From: Candidatus Zhuqueibacterota bacterium
GTDB lineage: Bacteria; Zhuqueibacterota; Zhuqueibacteria; Thermofontimicrobiales; Thiofontviventaceae
Length of the DNA stretch: 6,566 nt
Direction of reading: 5' to 3'
Assembly: GCA_014729735.1 (NCBI GenBank)
Contig: WJJN01000562.1
Location: 1-6,566 of the forward strand
Positions 1 through 6,438 of the stretch are shown piece by piece. Both the position numbers and the translations under genes were made by a program. The notes beneath the pieces are model-generated. The model saw only the letters and a program-made list of their open reading frames with translations. It did not search any database and had not been told where the DNA came from. Position 1 is the first letter of the stretch; each line of letters starts with the position of its first letter.

Positions 1-1329
1 AAGCATTGGCAAATCTGTAACCAGTTGCTTGATGCGTGTGCTGACGACTGTCGCGACACATATGCACAAAAGTATTCAGAGGTGCTAAGACTTGCCTATC
101 GTGCTGTTAAAGAAGCTGATTCAACCGCTCAGGTATTGATTGCCGGTGATTCGCATATGACAGAATATCCATCTGTGTTCAACGAATTAAATGGAAAATA
201 TACAGACATTGTTGATATGCATCGATTTGGGGACGAGAGTCAATACAATCCCAAAGAACACCTTGACTACATAAAGAATGCACTGAGTGATGCCGGATAC
301 AATTTAGACAATACCAGAATTTGGATTACAGAAACAGGCACATATTCTGGTGATCCGGTTCCCAGAGAAACCGGCACCGGAGTCGATCTTCCTTTTCAAA
401 ATGAAAAACAGCAAGCCGGCGGACTGTTAAAATATTATGTTTCCGCCTTTTCTCATGGAATTGAAAAGGTTTTCTGGGCATGGAACATCGTAGAAGGTTT
501 TCAAAGAAATGGGTCAATTTTTGATTATAACGGCTTGATATATGATGGATATGAATGGACAGGTAATAGCTCTAATGATCCAAACGGCAGGTATTCTAAT
601 GATCCAACCGATATTGTCTATGATAAAGGAAGTGGTGTTAAAAAACTCGCCTATTATACATACAAGTTAATGGTTGATAAACTTGAGAACGGTAATTGGG
701 ATAACTTGTCCATAGTATCGAATGGTTCAAATAATATTTATGTTTATAAATTTAATATTACCGGTGATCATATTTGGATTCTGTGGTGGGATTGGTATAA
801 TGACCCGGACTATTCTGATGGAGAAACAATCTCTTTCGACTTGTCCGTTGGCAAGGCTGACTCGGTTATGATTACCGAATCTATCCCCAATGCGGACAGT
901 GGCGATGAAATCCAGGAAGATGCTTATCCTGCATTCTTTTTTACTCGCACAGAAAAAGTTAATGATGAAACTGCTGAAATTACTCTTGGGAACGAACCTG
1001 TCTATGTTGAACGCACACCATTTTTAACATCTATCGGAAGCCATGGTGAATCAAATGTTTCTCAAGAAGATATTTGCTTGTATACTGGTTATCCAAATCC
1101 TTTTAATTCACAAACCCAAATAAGATATAACCTGCAAAAATCGAGCAATGTTACATTGAACGTATACAATGTTTCCGGTCAGCAAGTAGCTACACTAGTT
1201 GATGAATTTCAAACAGCAGGAGAACATAAAATCATGTGGGAGGCAAAAGGATTACCGAGTGGACTATATATTGGAAAATTAAATGTAGGTGTTTATTCGG
1301 AAACAATAAAATTAATGTTGCAAAAATAG
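1..1329 (+). CDS. Secreted clan GH-A-like glycoside hydrolase with C-terminal T9SS sorting domain (5' end missing)
   Basis: The reading frame is open from base 1, so the N-terminus (signal peptide and first half of the TIM barrel) lies outside the window; the TTG at 25 is only an internal codon. What remains is 442 codons. Numbered from base 1, it begins KHWQICNQ, which resembles the W-x-I-x-N-E acid/base motif of clan GH-A enzymes but has Gln instead of Glu at residue 8. Next come a helix typical of this group (YAQKYSEVLRLAYRAVKEAD) and the strand VLIAGD. WITETG follows, with Glu at 331-333 as the likely nucleophile, then KVFWAWN (barrel strand and helix). A beta-rich region ends in ITLGNEPVYVE, as in the all-beta subdomain of related glycosidases. 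Bases about 1081-1326 encode a T9SS type A sorting domain (YPNPFN, VYNVSGQQVATLVD, LPSGLYIGKL). The protein is therefore likely exported through the outer membrane and released or anchored at the surface. The family (GH39-like or other clan A) and substrate are not resolved; the acid/base change could mean altered or lost catalysis. Confidence 0.8.
   Translation, partial: KHWQICNQLLDACADDCRDTYAQKYSEVLRLAYRAVKEADSTAQVLIAGDSHMTEYPSVFNELNGKYTDIVDMHRFGDESQYNPKEHLDYIKNALSDAGYNLDNTRIWITETGTYSGDPVPRETGTGVDLPFQNEKQQAGGLLKYYVSAFSHGIEKVFWAWNIVEGFQRNGSIFDYNGLIYDGYEWTGNSSNDPNGRYSNDPTDIVYDKGSGVKKLAYYTYKLMVDKLENGNWDNLSIVSNGSNNIYVYKFNITGDHIWILWWDWYNDPDYSDGETISFDLSVGKADSVMITESIPNADSGDEIQEDAYPAFFFTRTEKVNDETAEITLGNEPVYVERTPFLTSIGSHGESNVSQEDICLYTGYPNPFNSQTQIRYNLQKSSNVTLNVYNVSGQQVATLVDEFQTAGEHKIMWEAKGLPSGLYIGKLNVGVYSETIKLMLQK
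571..607 (+). repeat. 13-bp direct repeat inside the glycosidase gene
   Basis: TCTAATGATCCAA occurs at 571-583 and again at 595-607, a 24-bp (8-codon) period that keeps the frame. It encodes two Ser-Asn-Asp-Pro units (SNDPNGRYSNDPTD), probably a loop that grew by a small in-frame duplication. No mobile element is implied. Confidence 0.75.
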
Positions 1330-1392
1330 TATCATATGACTACAGGTTGTCAGCATAAAAAAACAACGCATAATTGTTTACATGATAAAGTA

Positions 1393-1424
1393 TTGGACCA
1401 AAACATATCCTCCAACTATATAAT
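1393..1424 (+). promoter_or_regulatory. Possible sigma-70-like promoter for the porin pair
   Basis: The 126-base spacer between the glycosidase stop and the first porin contains TTGGAC (1393-1398). TATATA (1417-1422, 18-bp spacing) and the overlapping TATAAT (1419-1424, 20-bp spacing) follow it, 30-40 bases before the ATG at 1456. The placement suits a promoter for the two porin genes, but the region is A+T-rich and such matches occur by chance. No strong terminator for the upstream gene is visible in the same spacer. Confidence 0.35.
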
Positions 1425-1455
1425 TCTCCCTCTTTAATTATTTAGAGGCATTGAA

Positions 1456-2751
1456 ATGAAAATACAAACAGTTTTATCAATAATTATCATTCTATTAAAT
1501 ATATATATTACACCCAGTAATGCTCAACAGATTGACACAACCCGTATTACCCGTATTAAAGAATTGGAATCGCAGATCGATTCACTCCGCACAACAATCA
1601 ACGCCATGGTCAAAGAATTACAACAGATTAAGCAGAATATGGCGGGAGGTAAATCCGATGTTGATGAATTGATTGCATTGTTAAATAATGAGGATGTCGA
1701 AACTGTAAGTGTTGAATCCCGTTCCAGGCGCAAACGCGTGGATGCGCTTTTAAAAGCAATTACACAGCGTCCGGGACAGCTTCGTTTTAATGGTGGTGCG
1801 ACCACAACTATACAGCATGGTTCCGGAACCAATAGCCGACGACATACAACAGGAGTGGGCTCCTTTGATTTTTACGCACACACAGCCTTTGGAGCCAATA
1901 CACTGTTGTTCTTTGATTTGGAAGCAATCGGCGGTAACGGGCCTGATGATTTTTTCCTGACTTTTTCGGGATTAAACGGTGATGCAGGTTCGACACAGGA
2001 CGAAGACGGCATTGACCGTTTAAATGTTCTGGAAGCCTGGGTGGAATTTTCATTTTTAAAAAAAATCTTCACAATCACCGCTGGCAAAATTGATCTGACG
2101 AACTATTTTGATAATAATGCCTCAGCCAATGATGAAACGATGCAGTTCATCAGCGGTGCTTTCGTTAACAATAGCGCCTTTGCGGTACCCGGAAACGCTC
2201 CGGGACTTCGCCTGCGGACCACTCTCCTCAATCGTTTTCATTTCCAGTTGGGTTTGTCCAATGTTCATAATTCCGCCAAGGATCTCCTGAAAGAAGTATA
2301 CAAAATTGCAAGCATTGGATTTACACTTTTTCCAGGTTCGGAATTCGAAGCAAATTTTCGATTTTTTGGGTATCAACATCCACTGGCAGATGATGCAACC
2401 GGATGGGGTATCAGTTTTGACAAAGTTACTTTTGGTGCCTATAATATCTTTGCCAGGTATGGTCAAAATGATGCGAAAATGGCGGGGTACTGGGGGGTTC
2501 AGTCTTCATGGAGTGCGGGAACCCGGTTTGTTGAACAGATTGCCGGTCAATCGACAGCTTTGGGATTGGCATATGGAGAAAATACACCTTCACTGGAAAA
2601 TCTAAAGACTGAACAGATCGTTGAAATCTATGCCCGCCGCCAACTTAACCAATGGACACATATCTCGCCACATTTGCAGCTTGTCTGGAACGGCAAGGGT
2701 GCGTCAAATCCACTAATGATTTTTGGTGTCAGAACACATTTTAACTTTTAA
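1456..2751 (+). CDS. OprB-like carbohydrate-selective porin with N-terminal coiled coil
   Basis: This is a predicted outer-membrane beta-barrel of 431 residues for diffusion of sugars into the periplasm. The start at 1456 is preceded by AGAGG (1444-1448) with 7-base spacing. Residues 1-23 are a signal peptide (hydrophobic core, then SNA before QQ). Residues about 29-62 form a heptad-like coiled coil (RIKELESQIDSLRTTINAMV), and residues 88-94 are a basic cluster (SRSRRKR). From about residue 108 the protein is barrel-like, with alternating aromatic and polar strands: FNGGATTTIQ; FDLEAIGG; LEAWVEFSF with ITAGKIDLTNYFDNN; and APGLRLR. Near the end come ALGLAYGENTPS, EIYARRQLNQWTHISPHLQ and a final strand ending THFNF. 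The AWVE...GK.D...YFD block and the late IE.YYR.Q....ISP.LQ pattern are those of the OprB family (known family knowledge). An N-terminal coiled coil is also seen in the sucrose porin ScrY and in cyanobacterial OprB-type porins, though no SLH domain is present here. It is probably co-transcribed with the next porin gene. The transported sugar is unknown. Confidence 0.8.
   Translation: MKIQTVLSIIIILLNIYITPSNAQQIDTTRITRIKELESQIDSLRTTINAMVKELQQIKQNMAGGKSDVDELIALLNNEDVETVSVESRSRRKRVDALLKAITQRPGQLRFNGGATTTIQHGSGTNSRRHTTGVGSFDFYAHTAFGANTLLFFDLEAIGGNGPDDFFLTFSGLNGDAGSTQDEDGIDRLNVLEAWVEFSFLKKIFTITAGKIDLTNYFDNNASANDETMQFISGAFVNNSAFAVPGNAPGLRLRTTLLNRFHFQLGLSNVHNSAKDLLKEVYKIASIGFTLFPGSEFEANFRFFGYQHPLADDATGWGISFDKVTFGAYNIFARYGQNDAKMAGYWGVQSSWSAGTRFVEQIAGQSTALGLAYGENTPSLENLKTEQIVEIYARRQLNQWTHISPHLQLVWNGKGASNPLMIFGVRTHFNF
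1541..1558 (+). repeat. 9-bp perfect tandem repeat at the start of the coiled coil
   Basis: CCCGTATTA is present twice in tandem (1541-1549, 1550-1558), giving the protein sequence TRITRIKE. It is an in-frame three-codon duplication at the head of the porin coiled coil and is likely to be a slippage product. Confidence 0.7.
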
Positions 2752-2767
2752 CAAAAAGAGAATAAAA

Positions 2768-3781
2768 ATGAAAAAAATAACCTTGATAATTTTATCCGGA
2801 ATCATCTTTTTAACAAGCACTGTATTTGCACAGGAAGATTCTATTTCAGAACTACTCAAATCCAAACTTCAACATGAAGAATTTACATTAAATGTGTTGG
2901 TGCAGGCAGGCTTGAGGTATTCACTTGCAAACGATAAATTTCAGGGCGGTCGAACATTTGAAGCCACAAATGCCCGATTGAGTCTCAGGGGGATGCTTGA
3001 TGGCAAGTTTTATTACCGTTTGTTTTTTAACACGGTCAGAGAACCAAATTTGCTGGACGCCTTTCTCGGATACCGTCATAGTAACGCTTTACGAATTACA
3101 GCAGGGGCTATGAAACCCAGGCAAACATTAGACTATATCCCCGATCCAGGGTCGACAGACTTTATAGACAGGACTAAAATCACAGGTCTTCTGGTTCAAT
3201 CCCGTGAAATTGGTGTTTCTGTCGAGGGAGATGTGAAAGGTCTTTACTATTATTCAGGTATTTTTAATGGGAACAAGCTTTCTTCGAATAATAATAACAA
3301 GTTTTATGGTATAGCTCGGCTACAGTATACTTTCAATAATATCATTCCCGGATCACTGCAAATTGCGGTTCAGGGTTCATACGGCGAGTCGCCGAATGTT
3401 CGCAGCGGTAGTTTCGGTCCTATGCTGAGAGGGGAACGCATGATTTATGGTGGCGATGTGAGATTGGAGACTGACCGATTTTTACTTGCCTGTGAATATC
3501 TTGCAGGACAACTTGAACTTATGGATATTACTGATAGAAAGGAAAAAATCTACGGTTATTATGTCACTGCAGGATATAAGATGTTCAAAGAAACGATGCT
3601 TCTGGGGCGCTGTCAATCGTGGGGCCGGCAGGAAATGAATTATCAGGATTATCAATTTACTTTTGGAATTAACCATCAATTTACAGAATTAGCCAGTTTT
3701 CAGTGTAATTTTGATTCATATTTACCTGAAAAAGGAGACGAGCAATATGGTCTTTCCTTTCTTCTTCAGATTCAATTTTAA
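2768..3781 (+). CDS. OprP/OprO-like porin (phosphate-selective porin family)
   Basis: This predicted outer-membrane beta-barrel has 337 residues. The frame is open further upstream to an ATG at 2723, but that lies inside the previous gene. The ATG at 2768 is chosen because it starts a clean signal peptide (MKKITLIILSGIIFLTS..VFA, cleavage before QED at about residue 21) and follows a purine-rich AAAAAGAG stretch. After a short helix the barrel begins with FTLNVLVQAGLRYS, followed by ATNARLSLRGMLDGKFYYRL, the type of strand pair that opens the porin O/P family. Then come LRITAGAMKPRQTLDYI, EIGVSVEGDVKGLYYYSGIFNG (typical of the family) and a C-terminal strand ending in Phe (SFLLQIQF), the usual signal for barrel assembly. 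OprP-type porins are anion or phosphate channels in Pseudomonas, but many FCB homologues lack evidence for phosphate specificity, so a phosphate role is not claimed here. The gene starts 16 bases after the OprB-like gene and is probably in the same operon. Confidence 0.75.
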   Translation: MKKITLIILSGIIFLTSTVFAQEDSISELLKSKLQHEEFTLNVLVQAGLRYSLANDKFQGGRTFEATNARLSLRGMLDGKFYYRLFFNTVREPNLLDAFLGYRHSNALRITAGAMKPRQTLDYIPDPGSTDFIDRTKITGLLVQSREIGVSVEGDVKGLYYYSGIFNGNKLSSNNNNKFYGIARLQYTFNNIIPGSLQIAVQGSYGESPNVRSGSFGPMLRGERMIYGGDVRLETDRFLLACEYLAGQLELMDITDRKEKIYGYYVTAGYKMFKETMLLGRCQSWGRQEMNYQDYQFTFGINHQFTELASFQCNFDSYLPEKGDEQYGLSFLLQIQF

Positions 3782-3800
3782 AATAGTGCCTATTTTTATT
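3780..3800 (+). terminator. A+T-rich hairpin overlapping the porin stop codon, possible weak terminator
   Basis: AAAATAG (3780-3786) and CTATTTT (3790-3796) form a 7-bp inverted repeat with a 3-base loop (TGC), followed by TATT. It overlaps the TAA stop at 3779-3781. The stem has only one G-C pair, so it would be weak; it is the only hairpin-like candidate at the end of the porin operon. Confidence 0.35.
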
Positions 3801-3948
3801 GCGAATTTTGATGGATAAGTATAAATATAATGATAATAAGTATATAATTTTCAGAAGTTGATAAGTTGACAATGGCGACGAATGTAACTGCGTAAATCAT
3901 CTTAAAACCATTTAAATTAAGCTATTATCAAACGAAAGGATTTTAATT
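3782..3948 (+). other. A+T-rich intergenic spacer before the GH172 gene
   Basis: These 167 bases between the second porin and the GH172 gene carry no gene. They contain runs of TATAA-like sequence (about 3830-3850), a consensus-like TTGACA at 3866-3871 without a convincing -10 partner at 16-18 bp, and AAAGGA (3935-3940) as a good Shine-Dalgarno 8 bases before the ATG at 3949. The length and composition suggest the GH172 gene has its own promoter here, but its position cannot be fixed by eye. Confidence 0.5.
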
Positions 3949-5130
3949 ATGAAGAAAGGTTTATTTGCGTTTTTAACAATTGTTTTTTTTAATTCGGGAA
4001 CTTTTGCTCAAACGAATCAAACCTTAAAAATTTATGATATCAACACCCCAGTAGAATCACGTTCTGTTTCTGCTGAAAATCCAACTGGTGAGCCAGGCTC
4101 CGGTGGAAAAGCGGTTAATGAGGATATTGGACCGGGGAGAAAAGGTGCTCCCAACAGGGCTATTCCAGCGGGCGAAACAGTCGTATTATTTGATATAAAA
4201 CAAGCAGGAACAATACGGCATATCTGGATGACAGCTCCATTTCTAAACTACGATTGGTTGAAAATTAAATCACCGGAACGCTTAAAATTATTACGCAGCA
4301 CAATCATACGAGCTTATTGGGATGGACAGGAGCATCCGAGTATAGAATGTCCTTTAGGGGATTTTATGGGTTTTGCGCATTCCAAAGCTGTTTCATATCA
4401 ATCAGCAGTTCATTCGGTTGGAGAAAGAGTTGCACTAAACTTCTGGCTGCCCATGCCATTTACAAAAAGCGCTAAAATTACGATAACGAATGAATCGAAT
4501 ATCGAATTTAATTTATTTTATCAGATTGATTATACAATCAATGATCAACATGATGCAGATGTTGGAAGACTGCACGTTCACTTCAGAAGGGAAAATCCCA
4601 CGACCAAAAAGGTTGATTTTGAAATAATGCCGAAAAGGACCGGGAAGGGGCGGTTTCTCGGAGCAGTTGTCGGTGTTCGTACACTTAATCCCAGATGGTG
4701 GGGCGAAGGTGAAATTAAGTTTTATATGGATGGTGACACCGATTATCCCACAATATGCGGAACCGGTTCTGAAGATTGGATCTGTCTTTCGTATGGTATG
4801 CAGAATACGACATTCCAATATCACGGATGCAGTCTCAATTTCAGATCTGACAATCGAGTCGAAGTAACAGACGATGAAACCGGAGAATTAGTAGAATTGA
4901 GAAGAGAATATATTTCAATGTATCGCTGGCATATTCCTGATCCGATGTATTGGAAAAAAGAATGCAGGATCACTATACAGCAGATAGGCTGTTGTTATTA
5001 TGAACGTGATGACGATTGGTCAGCAGCAGCATTTTGGTACGAGCCCATTCCGAGTGCCCCGTTGCCCGAATTGGCATCAAAGGAGGAAAGAGTAAAAGAT
5101 CTGGATGAGCTTTTAATTGGAGAAAAATAA
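3949..5130 (+). CDS. Secreted GH172 (DUF2961) glycoside hydrolase
   Basis: The protein has 393 residues, about usual for a single-domain DUF2961 protein. Residues 1-20 are a signal peptide (MKKGLFAFLT..., cleavage after TFA, before Gln). Family motifs follow in order: SRSVSAENPTGEPGSGGKA (37-55), an IPAGETVVLFDIKQAGTIRHIW block (about 72-93), RAYWDGQEHPSIECPLGDF (121-139), and WWGEGEIKFYMDG (250-262). Then come GTGSEDW (271-277), YRWHIPDP and DDDWSAAAFWYE near the end. Characterised GH172 enzymes act on alpha-fructofuranosides (difructose dianhydride I) or D-arabinofuranosides and use two glutamates. By motif position these would be E253 (WWGEG) and E275 (GTGSED), both present, so the enzyme is likely active. 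The target is probably a furanose-containing glycan, but the exact sugar is not readable. Unlike the first glycosidase it has no T9SS tail, so it is probably periplasmic. It has AAAGGA 8 bases before the start and is separated from the porins by 167 bases. It converges with the phosphatase gene (38 bases between stops). Confidence 0.85.
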   Translation: MKKGLFAFLTIVFFNSGTFAQTNQTLKIYDINTPVESRSVSAENPTGEPGSGGKAVNEDIGPGRKGAPNRAIPAGETVVLFDIKQAGTIRHIWMTAPFLNYDWLKIKSPERLKLLRSTIIRAYWDGQEHPSIECPLGDFMGFAHSKAVSYQSAVHSVGERVALNFWLPMPFTKSAKITITNESNIEFNLFYQIDYTINDQHDADVGRLHVHFRRENPTTKKVDFEIMPKRTGKGRFLGAVVGVRTLNPRWWGEGEIKFYMDGDTDYPTICGTGSEDWICLSYGMQNTTFQYHGCSLNFRSDNRVEVTDDETGELVELRREYISMYRWHIPDPMYWKKECRITIQQIGCCYYERDDDWSAAAFWYEPIPSAPLPELASKEERVKDLDELLIGEK

Positions 5131-5168
5131 GCAGGGAATATAAATAACAACAGATTTGCAGCGGTTGA

Positions 5169-6353
5169 TCATTCATTCTTTTTGATTACAACTATGGTCA
5201 CATCATCCACCCATTTGCGCTTGTTGCCAAAATTATAAACTTCGGAGATGATCTGTTCCAAAATTTCGGTTGCACTCAGATTTTTTTTCTCGAATGCCAA
5301 TTGTTTTAACCGCTGCATTTCGAACGGTTCTCCCAGCCGGTTTTGGCGTTCCAGCAAACCGTCGGTATATAGCAGCAAAATATCGCCTTTTTCCATGAAA
5401 TTGAAACCGCGCTTTAGTTTCACATGCGGCATGGGACCGAGCACCACGCCACCAATCGTGAATTCCTCGATTCCGTATTCTTTGATCAGCAGCGGCGTGG
5501 GGTGTCCTGCATTCACATAAATAATATTGCCATTGGTTTCGACCTCCGCGTAGAATAGCGAAATAAATGATGTGGATAACCGGCTTTGATAGATCACGCG
5601 ATTGAGCTTTTCCAGCGCGTACGTCATTTTCAAATGCTTTTCCATGCCCATGCGCATACCGGTGACTACATCCCTCACCAGCAGCGCTGCCGGTAATCCA
5701 TGACCACTGGCATCGCCGATCGCTACGCCGACATGCTTATCATCATACAAAATAAAATCATATAAATCGCCGCCCACTATTTCCGTGGGGATTGATTTTG
5801 CCGCGATATCATAGGATTCGACTTCGGGCATTTTTTCCGGCAGCAAACTGCGCTGGATCAGTTCTGCCTGATGGATATAATCCTGAAAGTGATCCGTGGA
5901 TATCCGTGAATTGAGGATCATTCGAATCGTATTCAGACTAAATTCGATCTCCTCGCGCTCCCATCCTGATGCCAGCTCAAAAATAAATATCCATTGTTTT
6001 TCTTCTTTTGAAACAACAAAAGCCACGGGGATTGTACGATAATTATTCTCCAGGCTCGTGCCGGTAACATCGTGGGGTTCGTTGAAAATATAACAACCAT
6101 GAGATATGATCAGATTCAATGCAGTATCTTTTTTGGAAATTGAATTGGGATAGCTGCGGTCGCCGGTACAATTGATCAAATCGAATCGGGTGACATTTTC
6201 TTCGTACAGGCGTCCGTCGACGATGTTGAGGTCTCTTCCGAGAAAATACACCAATTCTTCGAGTACTGTGGAGAGGATGTCGAGCCCGCCCACTTTATAA
6301 ATTTCAGAAAAAAGAGTATCTAATTTTCTATAAAAATCTTTTGGATTTAACAT
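5169..6353 (-). CDS. SpoIIE/RsbU-type PP2C serine phosphatase with N-terminal GAF-like sensor
   Basis: This is a cytoplasmic protein of 394 residues with no signal peptide or membrane segment. Residues about 8-150 look like a GAF-type sensory region (helix LDILSTVLEELVYFLGR, then strands including IPVAFVVSK and WIFIFELASG). A short helix (FQDYIHQAELIQRSLLP, 156-172) carries the QRSLLP linker seen before many SpoIIE domains. The PP2C domain follows to the end: GGDLYDF (194-200), IGDASGHGLPAALL (212-225), NAGHPTPLL (281-289), LLYTDGLLE (327-335) and DDVTIVVI (383-390). Metal-binding aspartates D196, D214, D331 and D384 are all present, so it should be active. Such enzymes dephosphorylate STAS-domain anti-sigma antagonists in partner-switching systems, and a STAS gene lies directly upstream. 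The ATG at 6353 is the first plausible start; no Shine-Dalgarno sits at normal spacing. By eye the gene looks richer in G+C than the sugar genes. Confidence 0.92.
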   Translation of the reverse strand: MLNPKDFYRKLDTLFSEIYKVGGLDILSTVLEELVYFLGRDLNIVDGRLYEENVTRFDLINCTGDRSYPNSISKKDTALNLIISHGCYIFNEPHDVTGTSLENNYRTIPVAFVVSKEEKQWIFIFELASGWEREEIEFSLNTIRMILNSRISTDHFQDYIHQAELIQRSLLPEKMPEVESYDIAAKSIPTEIVGGDLYDFILYDDKHVGVAIGDASGHGLPAALLVRDVVTGMRMGMEKHLKMTYALEKLNRVIYQSRLSTSFISLFYAEVETNGNIIYVNAGHPTPLLIKEYGIEEFTIGGVVLGPMPHVKLKRGFNFMEKGDILLLYTDGLLERQNRLGEPFEMQRLKQLAFEKKNLSATEILEQIISEVYNFGNKRKWVDDVTIVVIKKNE

Positions 6354-6382
6354 AAATGTAACATATTATTTTTGAAAATATA

Positions 6383-6424
6383 AACCCTCCTATCCGAAAC
6401 AATTAATCGATTAAATGGAGGGTT
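6383..6424 (-). terminator. Nested inverted repeat between the STAS and phosphatase genes, possible terminator or attenuator
   Basis: AACCCTCC (6383-6390) and GGAGGGTT (6417-6424) are perfect 8-bp inverted repeats with a 26-base loop. The loop contains a perfect 12-bp palindrome, TTAATCGATTAA (6403-6414). Read on the minus strand, the structure lies just after the STAS stop and is followed by TATATTTTC, a broken U-rich stretch. It may terminate or attenuate transcription between the two genes, or the palindrome may be a protein-binding site for the phosphatase promoter. Confidence 0.45.
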
Positions 6425-6438
6425 CTAAGGGACTCAGT

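Noticed and set aside
25..27. TTG at 25 as the true start of the first gene
   Set aside because: The frame is open to base 1, and the preceding codons (KHWQICNQ) match a glycosidase motif, so the gene is cut by the window edge.
1346..1367. GTTGT...ACAAC as a terminator after the first glycosidase
   Set aside because: The stem is only 5 bp, and the A-run lies in the loop rather than a U-run following the stem on the plus strand.
1524..2466. Reverse-strand and alternate-frame open frames across the first porin gene
   Set aside because: They show no recognisable domain or ribosome-binding site and lie fully inside a gene with clear porin features; they are chance open frames.
2306..2605. 99-codon plus-strand frame inside the first porin as a sign of a frameshift
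   Set aside because: The porin frame continues intact through the region with conserved OprB-like strands on both sides, so no frameshift is needed.
2723..2767. Upstream ATG at 2723 as start of the second porin
   Set aside because: It lies inside the OprB-like gene and would put 15 charged residues before an otherwise standard signal peptide; the ATG at 2768 is far better.
3866..3896. TTGACA (3866-3871) as the -35 of a GH172 promoter
   Set aside because: No TATAAT-like box lies 16-18 bp downstream (the sequence there is TGCGTA/GCGTAA), so the promoter is not supported beyond the single hexamer.
5131..5168. Bidirectional terminator between the convergent GH172 and phosphatase genes
   Set aside because: The 38 bases contain no inverted repeat longer than a few bases and no T-run adjoining a stem.
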